A DNA stretch of 34,033 nt, taken from assembly GCA_947476195.1 (NCBI GenBank), contig CANJPT010000045.1, positions 1 through 34,033 on the forward strand. The letters run 5' to 3'. Within the stretch, counting starts at the first letter, position 1. Every line of letters begins with the position of its first letter. Shown here piece after piece: positions 15,762-23,340 of the stretch. The translations under genes were made by a program, and so were the position numbers. This DNA comes from Lewinellaceae bacterium. GTDB taxonomy: Bacteria; Bacteroidota; Bacteroidia; Chitinophagales; Saprospiraceae. The notes below the pieces were generated by a model. The model searched no databases. It saw only the letters and a list, made by a program, of their open reading frames with translations, and was not told the origin of the DNA.

Positions 15762-16949
15762 ATGCTAAAAATTGCTCAACTCCGCGCCGACACTCCGGCC
15801 TGTGCCCACAAAATCCACCTGAACAATGCCGGAGCAAGCCTACAGCCCAACCCGGTGCTCAAGGCCGTATATCGCCACCTCGAATTGGAATCTCAGCTGG
15901 GTGGCTACGAAGCAGCGGATGCCATGGCCGCTGAAATCGCAGGCTTCTACACATCGGTTGCCCTTTTGCTGCATACCCAGCCCCGAAATATTGCCTTCAC
16001 AGCCAGTGCTACCGATGCCTATGCCAAAGCACTTAGTTCCATTCCCTGGCGAGCCGACGAGGTGATCCTCACCACCGAAAACGATTACGCCTCCAACCAG
16101 ATCGCCTTCTTGTCGCTTCAAAAACGCCTGGGCGTACGGCTCTTGCGTGCCCGCGATCTTGCTTCCGGTGGGGTGGATGTGGACGACTTTGAGCGTCTGA
16201 TGCGTCAGCACCATCCTGTCCTGGCCGCTGTGACCCACGTGCCGACCAACAGCGGCCTGGTTCAGCCCGTCGAAGCGATCGGCAAGATCTGCCGGGAATT
16301 GGGGAGCTGGTACCTCGTAGATGCCTGCCAATCCGCGGGACAAATGGACCTGGATGTAGCACAGATCGGTTGTGATTTCCTTTCGGCTACGATGCGCAAA
16401 TACCTGCGTGGACCGCGGGGAGCGGGTTTTCTGTTTGCTTCTGACCGGGTGCTGGACGCTGGATTGGAATTGCTGCTGCCTGATATGCGCAGCGCGGATT
16501 GGTCCGGAGCAGATGAATACAATACTGCGCCTACTGCACGTCGGTTTGAATATTGGGAAACGCCCATCGCCCTGCTGCTGGGTAGCAAGGCTGCAGTGGA
16601 TTATGCGCTTGAGGTCGGCTTAGACCTTGCAGCGGCCCGCATCAACCAACTTGCTGAACTTACCCGCGAACTGCTTGCAGCACTGCCAGGGGTGAGGGTA
16701 CTGGATGAAGGCGCGCGTCTGTGCGGCATTGTTACGGCACAGGGCGACCATTGGGAAACAAAGGCTTTGATGGAAAAATTGTACGCTGCTAACATCAATT
16801 GCAGGATATCGCCACGAACGGCTGCCCAGATCGATTTTGGCCGAAAAGGGGTTGAATGGGCCATTCGGGTGTCGCCACATTATTACAACACGGAAGAGGA
16901 GATCAGGGAATTTGTGGAGGTCTTGCAGGATACACCTGGACATTTTTGA
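15762..16949 (+). CDS. Class-V aminotransferase-fold PLP enzyme (cysteine desulfurase/lyase-like)
   Basis: The 395-residue protein has the class-V (NifS/CsdB-like) PLP fold: 'HLNNAGASLQPNPVL' at the N-terminus, the cofactor-binding 'VDACQSAGQMDLD' (Asp187, Gln190), and the PLP lysine in 'LSATMRKYLRGPRGAGFLF' (Lys213). The C-terminal region lacks the Cys-bearing loop of IscS/SufS, so it is unlikely to be a housekeeping desulfurase. The 'RKYLRGPRG' motif is also seen in EgtE-like lyases and isopenicillin-N-epimerase-like proteins, so the reaction could be a beta-lyase, epimerase or transaminase. The ATG at 15762 starts 'MLKIAQLRAD'. It converges with the ACMSD gene across a large palindrome. 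Confidence 0.85.
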   Translation: MLKIAQLRADTPACAHKIHLNNAGASLQPNPVLKAVYRHLELESQLGGYEAADAMAAEIAGFYTSVALLLHTQPRNIAFTASATDAYAKALSSIPWRADEVILTTENDYASNQIAFLSLQKRLGVRLLRARDLASGGVDVDDFERLMRQHHPVLAAVTHVPTNSGLVQPVEAIGKICRELGSWYLVDACQSAGQMDLDVAQIGCDFLSATMRKYLRGPRGAGFLFASDRVLDAGLELLLPDMRSADWSGADEYNTAPTARRFEYWETPIALLLGSKAAVDYALEVGLDLAAARINQLAELTRELLAALPGVRVLDEGARLCGIVTAQGDHWETKALMEKLYAANINCRISPRTAAQIDFGRKGVEWAIRVSPHYYNTEEEIREFVEVLQDTPGHF

Positions 16950-17438
16950 TTTACCCGAAGACCTATAAGGTTTTTAGAAACCTACAGGATGTACAAAAGT
17001 TACAAAGTAGATTGGAAAAAGGATTTGACTATTTTTTTGACAGGATTTACAGGATAAACTGGATATGTCGGCTTCGCCGACTCCGTAGCCTAGTGCCGCG
17101 CCCGGCTATTAAGGTATGAATTGGGGAGGCAAATTTTTTCTTTATCAAGGCTTGAGAAGGGCGCAATGCGGGACATTTTAACCGACGAACAACGCAGAGA
17201 AAGGAAAAATTAGACCGCCATATTCACACCTTAATGGCCGGAGGCGGCATTAGATGATCTTTGCAGATAATTCTTAACAGGCATATTAAATCAAGGGTCG
17301 AAGCAAGTCGGCGAAGCCGACTCCATCCTGTTTATCCTGTAAATCCTGTCAAAAAACATATCGCATCATGTACAAGAAAAGATGTGTATACACTATAGGT
17401 TTCTAAAAACCTCATAGGTCTCGTACTCGAAAATGTCC
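16937..17438. repeat. Concentric palindromic element of about 500 bp between convergent genes
   Basis: At least three pairs of inverted arms are nested in strict order. Outer: 16937-16987 with 17392-17438, sharing GGACATTTT and AGGTTTTTAGAAACCT. Middle: 17032-17082 with 17305-17357, about 90% identical, sharing GACAGGATTTACAGGATAAA and GTCGGCTTCGCCGAC. Inner: 17093-17121 with 17222-17250, 24 of 29 positions matching. A weaker fourth pair lies at about 17124-17145 and 17198-17219. The left outer arm includes the last codons of the aminotransferase gene; the right one stops about 19 bp short of the ACMSD stop codon. No protein-coding gene is credible in the 507 bp between the two genes. It may be stacked interspersed repeats or one large folding RNA/DNA element. 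Confidence 0.75.
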
Positions 17439-17456
17439 ATCACTAAAGTCCTGAAC

Positions 17457-18458
17457 TCAGGCTTTTTTTTCTCCAAACAGCCATTCCAGACTGTTTTTGA
17501 AAAAAACACGCTCCAGGGTTTCCTCCGGCAAGCCCATTTCTTCAATAAATTTTCCAATTTCAAGATCTCCCAGTGGAAATGGATAATCTGTGCCCAGGCA
17601 AACTTTCTCTTCCCCTACCACCTCCAAAATATAGCGGAACAGTTGCACATCGTGGGTAGCCGAATCGTACCAAAACCGCCGGAGATACGCGCGTGGGGAC
17701 ACTGGATTGTCCACCGCCACCAGATCTGGCCGGCAATTGAACCCGTGTTCAATACGCCCAATGGTGGGCACAAACGAGCCGCCGGAATGCGCCAGACAAA
17801 CGCGCAACTTAGGCAGTCGCTCCAAAACGCCACCAAAAATAAGCGAACAAGCGGCCCGACTGGTTTCAGCCGGCATCCCAACCAGCCAGGGCAGCCAGTA
17901 TTTGCGCATTTCGGCCTCACCCATCATTTCCCAGGGGTGTACAAATACGGCCATGTGCAGGCGTTGACAAGCTTCGAAAATCGGGAAGAACTGAGCCTCG
18001 CTCAGGTTTTTCTGGTTTACGTTAGACCCGATCTGGATACCTGGAAAACCAAGACCATGTAAACGTTCCAGCTCTTTAATGGCCAGATCCGTGTCTTGCA
18101 TCGGGATCGTACCCAGCGCCAGATAGTGCTCGGGATAATCATCCACGATACCGGCCAGATGATCGTTGAGATACCTAGAAAGGTCGAGGCAGTCGGCAGG
18201 CTTGGCCCAATAACTGAACATGACCGGGATGGTACAAACCACTTGTACGGGCGTTCGGAAATGCGCATATTCGGCGATGCGTACCTGCGGATCCCAGCAG
18301 TTGGAGGCAATTTCCCGAAAAAAGGTATCCCCTTTCATCATCCGCGCAAATCCGGGGATATGGTGCTGCAGGTGTATAAATTCTCCGTAGCCGAACTTCT
18401 CCGCGAAATTCGGAAGCTTCTCCGGCAGGAGGTGGGTGTGCATGTCTATCTTTTTCAT
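17457..18458 (-). CDS. 2-amino-3-carboxymuconate-6-semialdehyde decarboxylase (ACMSD), amidohydrolase superfamily
   Basis: The 333-residue cytoplasmic zinc enzyme removes CO2 from 2-amino-3-carboxymuconate semialdehyde in the kynurenine/2-nitrobenzoate route, directing the carbon away from quinolinate. It keeps the whole ACMSD active site: HxH at His7 and His9 (KIDMHTHLLPE), His174 (VFVHPWEMM), His224 (CLAHSGGSF) and Asp291 (LGTDYPFPLGD). Further signature stretches are 'VMFSYWAKP', 'MPAETSRAACSLI' and 'FGYGEFIHLQHH'. Length and spacing match both bacterial and animal ACMSD. No other kynurenine-pathway gene is adjacent. The ATG at 18458 is the only start giving the HxH at the usual distance. 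Confidence 0.93.
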   Translation of the reverse strand: MKKIDMHTHLLPEKLPNFAEKFGYGEFIHLQHHIPGFARMMKGDTFFREIASNCWDPQVRIAEYAHFRTPVQVVCTIPVMFSYWAKPADCLDLSRYLNDHLAGIVDDYPEHYLALGTIPMQDTDLAIKELERLHGLGFPGIQIGSNVNQKNLSEAQFFPIFEACQRLHMAVFVHPWEMMGEAEMRKYWLPWLVGMPAETSRAACSLIFGGVLERLPKLRVCLAHSGGSFVPTIGRIEHGFNCRPDLVAVDNPVSPRAYLRRFWYDSATHDVQLFRYILEVVGEEKVCLGTDYPFPLGDLEIGKFIEEMGLPEETLERVFFKNSLEWLFGEKKA

Positions 18459-18459
18459 C

Positions 18460-18521
18460 GGGGCAATGATAAGGAATCAGTGCCACTTTCTTCCTTTGAC
18501 TTTTGTCAATATTATTGCCCC
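18460..18521. promoter_or_regulatory. Dyads upstream of the ACMSD gene, possible operators
   Basis: A perfect 8-bp dyad GGGGCAAT (18460-18467) and ATTGCCCC (18514-18521) brackets the start of the ACMSD leader, and inside it TTGACTTTTGTCAA (18496-18509) is a perfect 5-bp dyad with a 4-nt spacer. Either could bind a regulator. No TAnnTTTG box for this gene was found. Confidence 0.3.
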
Positions 18522-18547
18522 ACAGCTGTGATACCCAAATAAATGCC

Positions 18548-18566
18548 TTTGCCTAAATTAGGCAAA
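18548..18566. promoter_or_regulatory. Perfect 8-bp dyad in the divergent control region
   Basis: TTTGCCTA (18548-18555) and TAGGCAAA (18559-18566) flank a 3-nt centre. It overlaps a weak -7-like word (TGCCTTTG, 18544-18551) on the plus strand and lies between the divergent ACMSD and metalloprotease genes. The dyad is certain; a role as an operator is a guess. Confidence 0.3.
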
Positions 18567-18602
18567 AAGATAATTTCTCCCCACTTCCTCGTTTCGGCTG
18601 AT

Positions 18603-18610
18603 TACCTTAG
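18603..18610 (+). promoter_or_regulatory. Candidate -7 box (TACCTTAG) for the metalloprotease gene
   Basis: TACCTTAG differs from TAnnTTTG at one place and lies 45 bp before the ATG at 18656, giving a plausible leader. Confidence 0.3.
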
Positions 18611-18655
18611 CCACCAGGACACAATTTTGTGTTCTTTTACCTAAAACCTTGTGCC

Positions 18656-21149
18656 ATGATGTCTAAACTTTCGTTTTTTGTTCGGTGCTCGGTGCTGATT
18701 ATTTTTTTCCTCAACTTTAACCGACTTTCTGCCCAAAATTTTGAACCGTGTGGTGCCGTTGATTTATCTAGCGCAGAATATCAAGAACTTTTTAATAATT
18801 TAGGGCCTTTGCCTGCCGGAAGTGGTTCCATTACTTTCAACCTTCCAATTTGGATTAATGTTGTCCAATCCGTTGACCCCGGATGGGTAGTATGGCCAGG
18901 TTTTATTAATTGGAGGACCGAAATTGCCCCAATGCAACTGTTGGGCGAACTGAATGGATACTTCAGTACAACGAATATTCAATTCCATCTATGTGGAGTC
19001 AGTGTCATTAAAAATGATGACCTTCTCGATTGTGATATCACAACTGAAAAGGGTGCTCTTTTATCCCAAGCGCAACAACAAAACCCAGACTATGAATAAT
19101 GTTATAAATCTTTTTCTGGTAAGTAGACTTAGACTTGGTATAACTGATATTGATGGTACTTTTGACCCGCCATTTCTTTCAAGCCCAGGTGGGATTTTCG
19201 CAGATGTGTCAGATAATTCAATTGCTCATGAAATGGGACATTACTTTAGCCTACCTCATACCTTTCTGGGAGGTCCTACAGTAAAAGATCTTTTACATCC
19301 AGAAAAAGCCCAATATGTTAATGATGAGGTTAGTTTATTGGTAGGAGGGAATTTTAAGACATTTTATTGTGATGGGATGGATGCAACGGGTGATGGGTTT
19401 TGTGACACCCCTGCTGACCCTGCAAAGGGAGGGAATGAATATTGCAACTTTGGATCTGATTGCATATTAAGCCACTGTAGTCCTATCAACGACCCCTTAG
19501 GAGTTCCATATAACCCTGACCCTTCATTGTTAATGAGTTATTTTGGTGAATGCAGGAATCGGTTCAGCAACATGCAAGGTGATCAAATGGAATTGATGGT
19601 AATGGCCCAACCCAATTGGGCGTTTTTAACCGACAATGACGAGCCTATTTGCCAGGAATTACCTTATGATATAGGTTTGTTAATAAGAAACTGTGAAGGT
19701 GTTAATATTAATGAAAATCAACTTGCACCTGCGCAAACTCCTATGGAGGAAGTTGGGCTTTCCATGCAAAATAGTGGGAACTTTTTTTGCGGTGAGATAA
19801 CAAATAATAATGGAATTTACAAGACTTTTCAATGCCTTAATAGTCCACCTTATAGTAGTTCAGATTTACTTTCGCTCCTACCTGATGTAGAATATATTGG
19901 CCCGCTCGAAGGGGTTTCCATTTATGATTTAGTTCTGATATCCAAGCACATATTAGGAATAGAGTCATTTATAAATCCATTTCAAATTATTGCTGCAGAT
20001 GCTAACAATAGCGGTAGTGTTACCACTTTTGATATCGTTGAACTGAGAAAACTTATCCTTGGAATTTATAATAAATTGCCCAATAATAGTAGTTTTCGAT
20101 ACGTGCCAGACTATTGCTTTGAGGATAATGCATTCTACTTGAATTTTTACGATCCAAACAGTATTGGGGTGAACCCATTTGATGCTAAATGGACTAATCC
20201 AGACGAACCACCAGCCATCCCACCTGCGACAAATGAGAGGTCATATAAAGGATCTGGAATGGTGCCCAACGCCAATTCGTGGATGGATCATATTAGCATA
20301 AATCCTTATGCTCCTGTCGCAAGAAACAGTTCAATACCATGGTCATTCACGGGTATAAAGGTTGGTGATGTAAACTGTAGTGCCATTTTGCCTTTTGCTC
20401 CTGAAGGTCCAGATAAATATTTTGCAGCTTTAACGTCTACTCCGCTTAGCACTAATCAGATATTTACGCTTCAGATTAAAGCGTTAGGTAATACGCCTGT
20501 ATGTGCATGGCAGTTGGGTATAGATTTTGCCGAAGATTCTTTAGAAATCTTGCAAATTCAATCAGGAAACACCTCCGGGGCTTTTTCGCTCGAAAATATT
20601 GGACTTAGTGAAGCGGAATCGGGCAAGCTTAGAGCTATCAATTTCTCTGAGACGGGGACCGGCCAAAATTTGAATAATAAAACGCTTTTTAAGATTGTAA
20701 TAAAGGCACTCAAGCCTATTGCTAATGTAAGCCAGCATTTCCGTTTAAAAAACTCAGTTTTGCCTGAAAAATTTTATTCCTCCGATGGAGATGAGTTGGA
20801 AAACATAGACTTATATTTAGAAGTGCTGAATGGAATTGAAGGATTTGGCATGACTGACAAATCAGGAATGATACAAAAGGGAAATTCAAATGATGCATAC
20901 CATCTTACGGCTTATCCCGTTCCATTTACTTCCGAAATTTTGTTTGATTTCTTTTTGCCTAAGAATGACCAAGTTCATCTTTCAATATTTGATAGTTATG
21001 GTCGCTTGATATCTGAGCGAATCGAAGCCTTTCCCAAAGGTTCTAATTCGTTGAAGGTTACAGACCTTGCCAAACTTCCCAAATCATTGTATTGGTATTC
21101 TTTTGAGGCTAACGGACAGACCATTTTTGGCAAAATTGTCAAAAATTAA
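18656..21149 (+). pseudogene. Frameshifted M43/pappalysin-type metalloprotease with dockerin-like repeats and T9SS sorting domain
   Basis: The gene is split over two frames. Frame one (18656-19099) gives a signal peptide (cleaved near 'RLSAQ') and 146 residues ending '...QQNPDY' before a premature TAA at 19097. Frame two continues the same protein from about 19095 to 21149; an ATG at 19092 could also start it. Removing one base near 19094 (TAT-G-AAT) joins them into about 830 residues. The catalytic motif HEMGHYFSLPH (His191, Glu192, His195, His201 of the joined protein) and a later Met-turn (LLMSYFGECRNRF) fit the M43 family. Next come dockerin-like repeats (about 415-475; DANNSGSVTTFDIVELRKLI), a cohesin-like beta-sandwich (about 586-720) and a T9SS type A sorting domain (about 751-830; 'AYPVPFTSEILF'). 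Intact, it would be an exported protease. Programmed shift or sequencing error cannot be excluded. Confidence 0.85.
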
Positions 21150-21166
21150 CTCCTGCTTTTCATTCT

Positions 21167-21205
21167 CCCCGCAAGAGCTCATTTGGGCTCTTGCGGGGCT
21201 TTTTA
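21167..21205 (+). terminator. Intrinsic terminator after the metalloprotease gene
   Basis: A perfect 12-bp stem (CCCCGCAAGAGC at 21167-21178 with GCTCTTGCGGGG at 21187-21198) with an 8-nt loop leads into CTTTTT. It starts 18 bp after the stop codon, so the next gene needs its own promoter. Confidence 0.9.
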
Positions 21206-21227
21206 CATTCTTATAATTTCACTACTA

Positions 21228-23288
21228 ATGAGAAATATCCTCACGCTTGCCATATTTATACAAAGCCACTGCTTGCTCTCTCAAACCACTTTTTATGTAA
21301 ACCAAAACGTGCAAGGTGGTTTGCAAAATGGCAGCACTTGGGCAGACGCATTCTTAGATTTGCAACAAGCATTAGCTATATCTACCAATGGCGATGCTAT
21401 ATGGGTTTCCATTGGTACTTACTACCCAACTACTACAACCAATCGTTCTATCTTTTTTATCCTGAAACAAGGGGTAAGGATTTATGGCGGTTTCAACGGC
21501 ACAGAAACTAATCTATTGCAGCGTGACATCGCTACAAACGAAACAATTCTTTCCGGAAACATCGGAGATTCACAGAATTCTGACAACACTTATCATGTGC
21601 TCTATGGAACAGCCTTAGATAGTACAACCCTTGTAGATGGGTTTACTGTAAAAGGAGGCATGGCTACGGGTGATGGTCTTCCATCCTCCAATGGTTGGGG
21701 CGGTGGATTACTTTTAGAGCCCTCATCAGAAGTGTTCAATACTTGCCCAATCATTCAAAACTGTCGTTTTGAAGAGAATTATGCCCTCATTGGAGGGGCT
21801 ATTCATTGTCCTTGGGAAATTGGGAATTATGTCAATCCGATTATTCGCAACTGCCAGTTTATTTCGAATAGGGCACAACAATTCGGAGGCGGGATTTATA
21901 AAAGCGGTCCGGCAGTACCAAGTTTGCCGTTTGTACTGGAACATTGTACGTTCTCGAAAAATTCAGCTTTTTACGGGAATGGTGGTGCATTGTTTCTGAC
22001 ATTTATGGCAAATACAAACATAATAAGAAATTGTCTATTTGAAAAAGATACATCCAGGTTTTCCTGGGGTGGAGGTGTTTTTTGTGACCACATGCGTGAG
22101 AGCCACCTGTTATTAGACGGCTGTAATTTTGATGAAAACTATGCTACAGAAGGTGCGGCCATTTGCACTGATTATGAGTTTGGCTCCAGCTTACTCTTTG
22201 AAATAGAAGCTATTAATTGTAATTTTCAAAAAAATAAGGCATCAAACGGCCTTGGGGGGGCAATTTTGTTGTTCGGTAGGGCAGAAAGCAAGATGATCGC
22301 TAGATTCCTGAATTGCAATTTTTTAAACAATCGTTCAGCGTCTTACGGCACAGCTTTATTAATGGGTGGAAAGGAACAGACCCTTGACTTCGATCATTGT
22401 GTCTTCCGTGATAATATTGGAGTAACACCCAACCCTAACGGATCAAGGTATGCCGTTTACTTAGGTGGATTACTTACTGAAACCAAGTTCAATAACTGTC
22501 TTTTCTCCAATAATGAATCTGCCTTAGGCTTTTTTTCTCCAGAAAATGCAATAGCAACTCATCGGATTACAAATTGCACTTTTTATCAAAATGGGAAGTA
22601 TGTCATTGATAAAACGAATTTTCCGATCAATCCTGGGTATAACAATTGCTATATCACCAACTCTATTATAGAAGATGATGCCACATACGATAGAATGTTT
22701 TCAGATAATAGCCTGACTTCAGCGAGTATGAGAGGGTATTTTATTGATTATTCATTTGTAAGTTTGGATTCTAATGTGACACCCCTGGATGCATTTGGTC
22801 CCCATACTGTATTTAAGGCCATGCCCTTCTTTGTTGCTCCCGGCAAAAATGATTTCCACATCCTCCCCTGCTCCTCGGCGGTTAATGCTGGCGATAACCT
22901 GATCGTGGACACCCTTGGCATCCTCACCGACCTTGACGGCAACCCGCGCATCACCTTCGATACCGTTGACATCGGTGCCTACGAATCCCAAGACTCCTGC
23001 TTCACCATCGGCAGCAAAGAACCGAACACAGCATCTGTAAGCACCATTCTTTCCCCCAACCCCGCAAGTCCGGGCAGCGCCTTGGATATTCAGTTCATTG
23101 GATTGGAACATCCCAAAATCGAATGGGTGATAAGGGATGCCTATGGTAAGACAATGTCCTCCGGCAATTCATTGCTTATCGAAAAAGAACATTTTTCTGT
23201 ATTATCTCCGGCTGCTCCCGGCATATATTTTATCGAACTGCGTGCTGGTCAGCAATCTGTTTGGTTGAAATTTGTGGTACAGCAGTAG
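21228..23288 (+). CDS. Secreted parallel beta-helix protein with choice-of-anchor-Q and T9SS sorting domains
   Basis: The 686-residue protein has a signal peptide (ending near 'CLLSQ'), then the start of a right-handed beta-helix ('TFYVNQNVQGGLQNGSTWAD', typical of Pmp-like/DUF1565 proteins), many short turns with the pattern NCxFxxNxAxxGGAI (about residues 170-470), a choice-of-anchor-Q type module (about 547-587; 'DLDGNPRITFDTVDIGAYE') and a T9SS type A domain from about 605 ('ILSPNPASPGSAL'). It should be exported and held at or released from the cell surface; beta-helix proteins of this kind bind or cleave polysaccharide or act as adhesins, with no catalytic residues I can assign. The ATG at 21228 is chosen over the 21183 frame start because it begins the signal peptide. 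Base composition changes sharply near 22850. Confidence 0.9.
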   Translation: MRNILTLAIFIQSHCLLSQTTFYVNQNVQGGLQNGSTWADAFLDLQQALAISTNGDAIWVSIGTYYPTTTTNRSIFFILKQGVRIYGGFNGTETNLLQRDIATNETILSGNIGDSQNSDNTYHVLYGTALDSTTLVDGFTVKGGMATGDGLPSSNGWGGGLLLEPSSEVFNTCPIIQNCRFEENYALIGGAIHCPWEIGNYVNPIIRNCQFISNRAQQFGGGIYKSGPAVPSLPFVLEHCTFSKNSAFYGNGGALFLTFMANTNIIRNCLFEKDTSRFSWGGGVFCDHMRESHLLLDGCNFDENYATEGAAICTDYEFGSSLLFEIEAINCNFQKNKASNGLGGAILLFGRAESKMIARFLNCNFLNNRSASYGTALLMGGKEQTLDFDHCVFRDNIGVTPNPNGSRYAVYLGGLLTETKFNNCLFSNNESALGFFSPENAIATHRITNCTFYQNGKYVIDKTNFPINPGYNNCYITNSIIEDDATYDRMFSDNSLTSASMRGYFIDYSFVSLDSNVTPLDAFGPHTVFKAMPFFVAPGKNDFHILPCSSAVNAGDNLIVDTLGILTDLDGNPRITFDTVDIGAYESQDSCFTIGSKEPNTASVSTILSPNPASPGSALDIQFIGLEHPKIEWVIRDAYGKTMSSGNSLLIEKEHFSVLSPAAPGIYFIELRAGQQSVWLKFVVQQ

Positions 23289-23311
23289 GATCGTGCCCAT
23301 TTACTATCGAT

Positions 23312-23319
23312 ATCTTTGT
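23312..23319 (+). promoter_or_regulatory. -7 box (TATCTTTG) for the choice-of-anchor-B gene
   Basis: TATCTTTG is an exact TAnnTTTG match 21 bp before the ATG at 23341. It shows that this gene can be transcribed apart from the preceding beta-helix gene. Confidence 0.55.
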
Positions 23320-23340
23320 GCATTCAAAAATAAAATTTAC

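Noticed and set aside
15762-16949. Assignment of the PLP enzyme as cysteine desulfurase (IscS/SufS) or kynureninase
   Set aside because: The C-terminal catalytic Cys loop of desulfurases is missing and kynureninase motifs are not present, so only the fold class is given.
16856-17119. Frame of 87 codons at the end of the PLP-enzyme gene
   Set aside because: It reads through the palindrome arms and overlaps the real gene; the sequence is explained by inverted repeats.
17433-18062. Plus-strand frame of 209 codons antisense to ACMSD
   Set aside because: The minus-strand frame has every ACMSD active-site residue; the antisense frame has no recognisable pattern.
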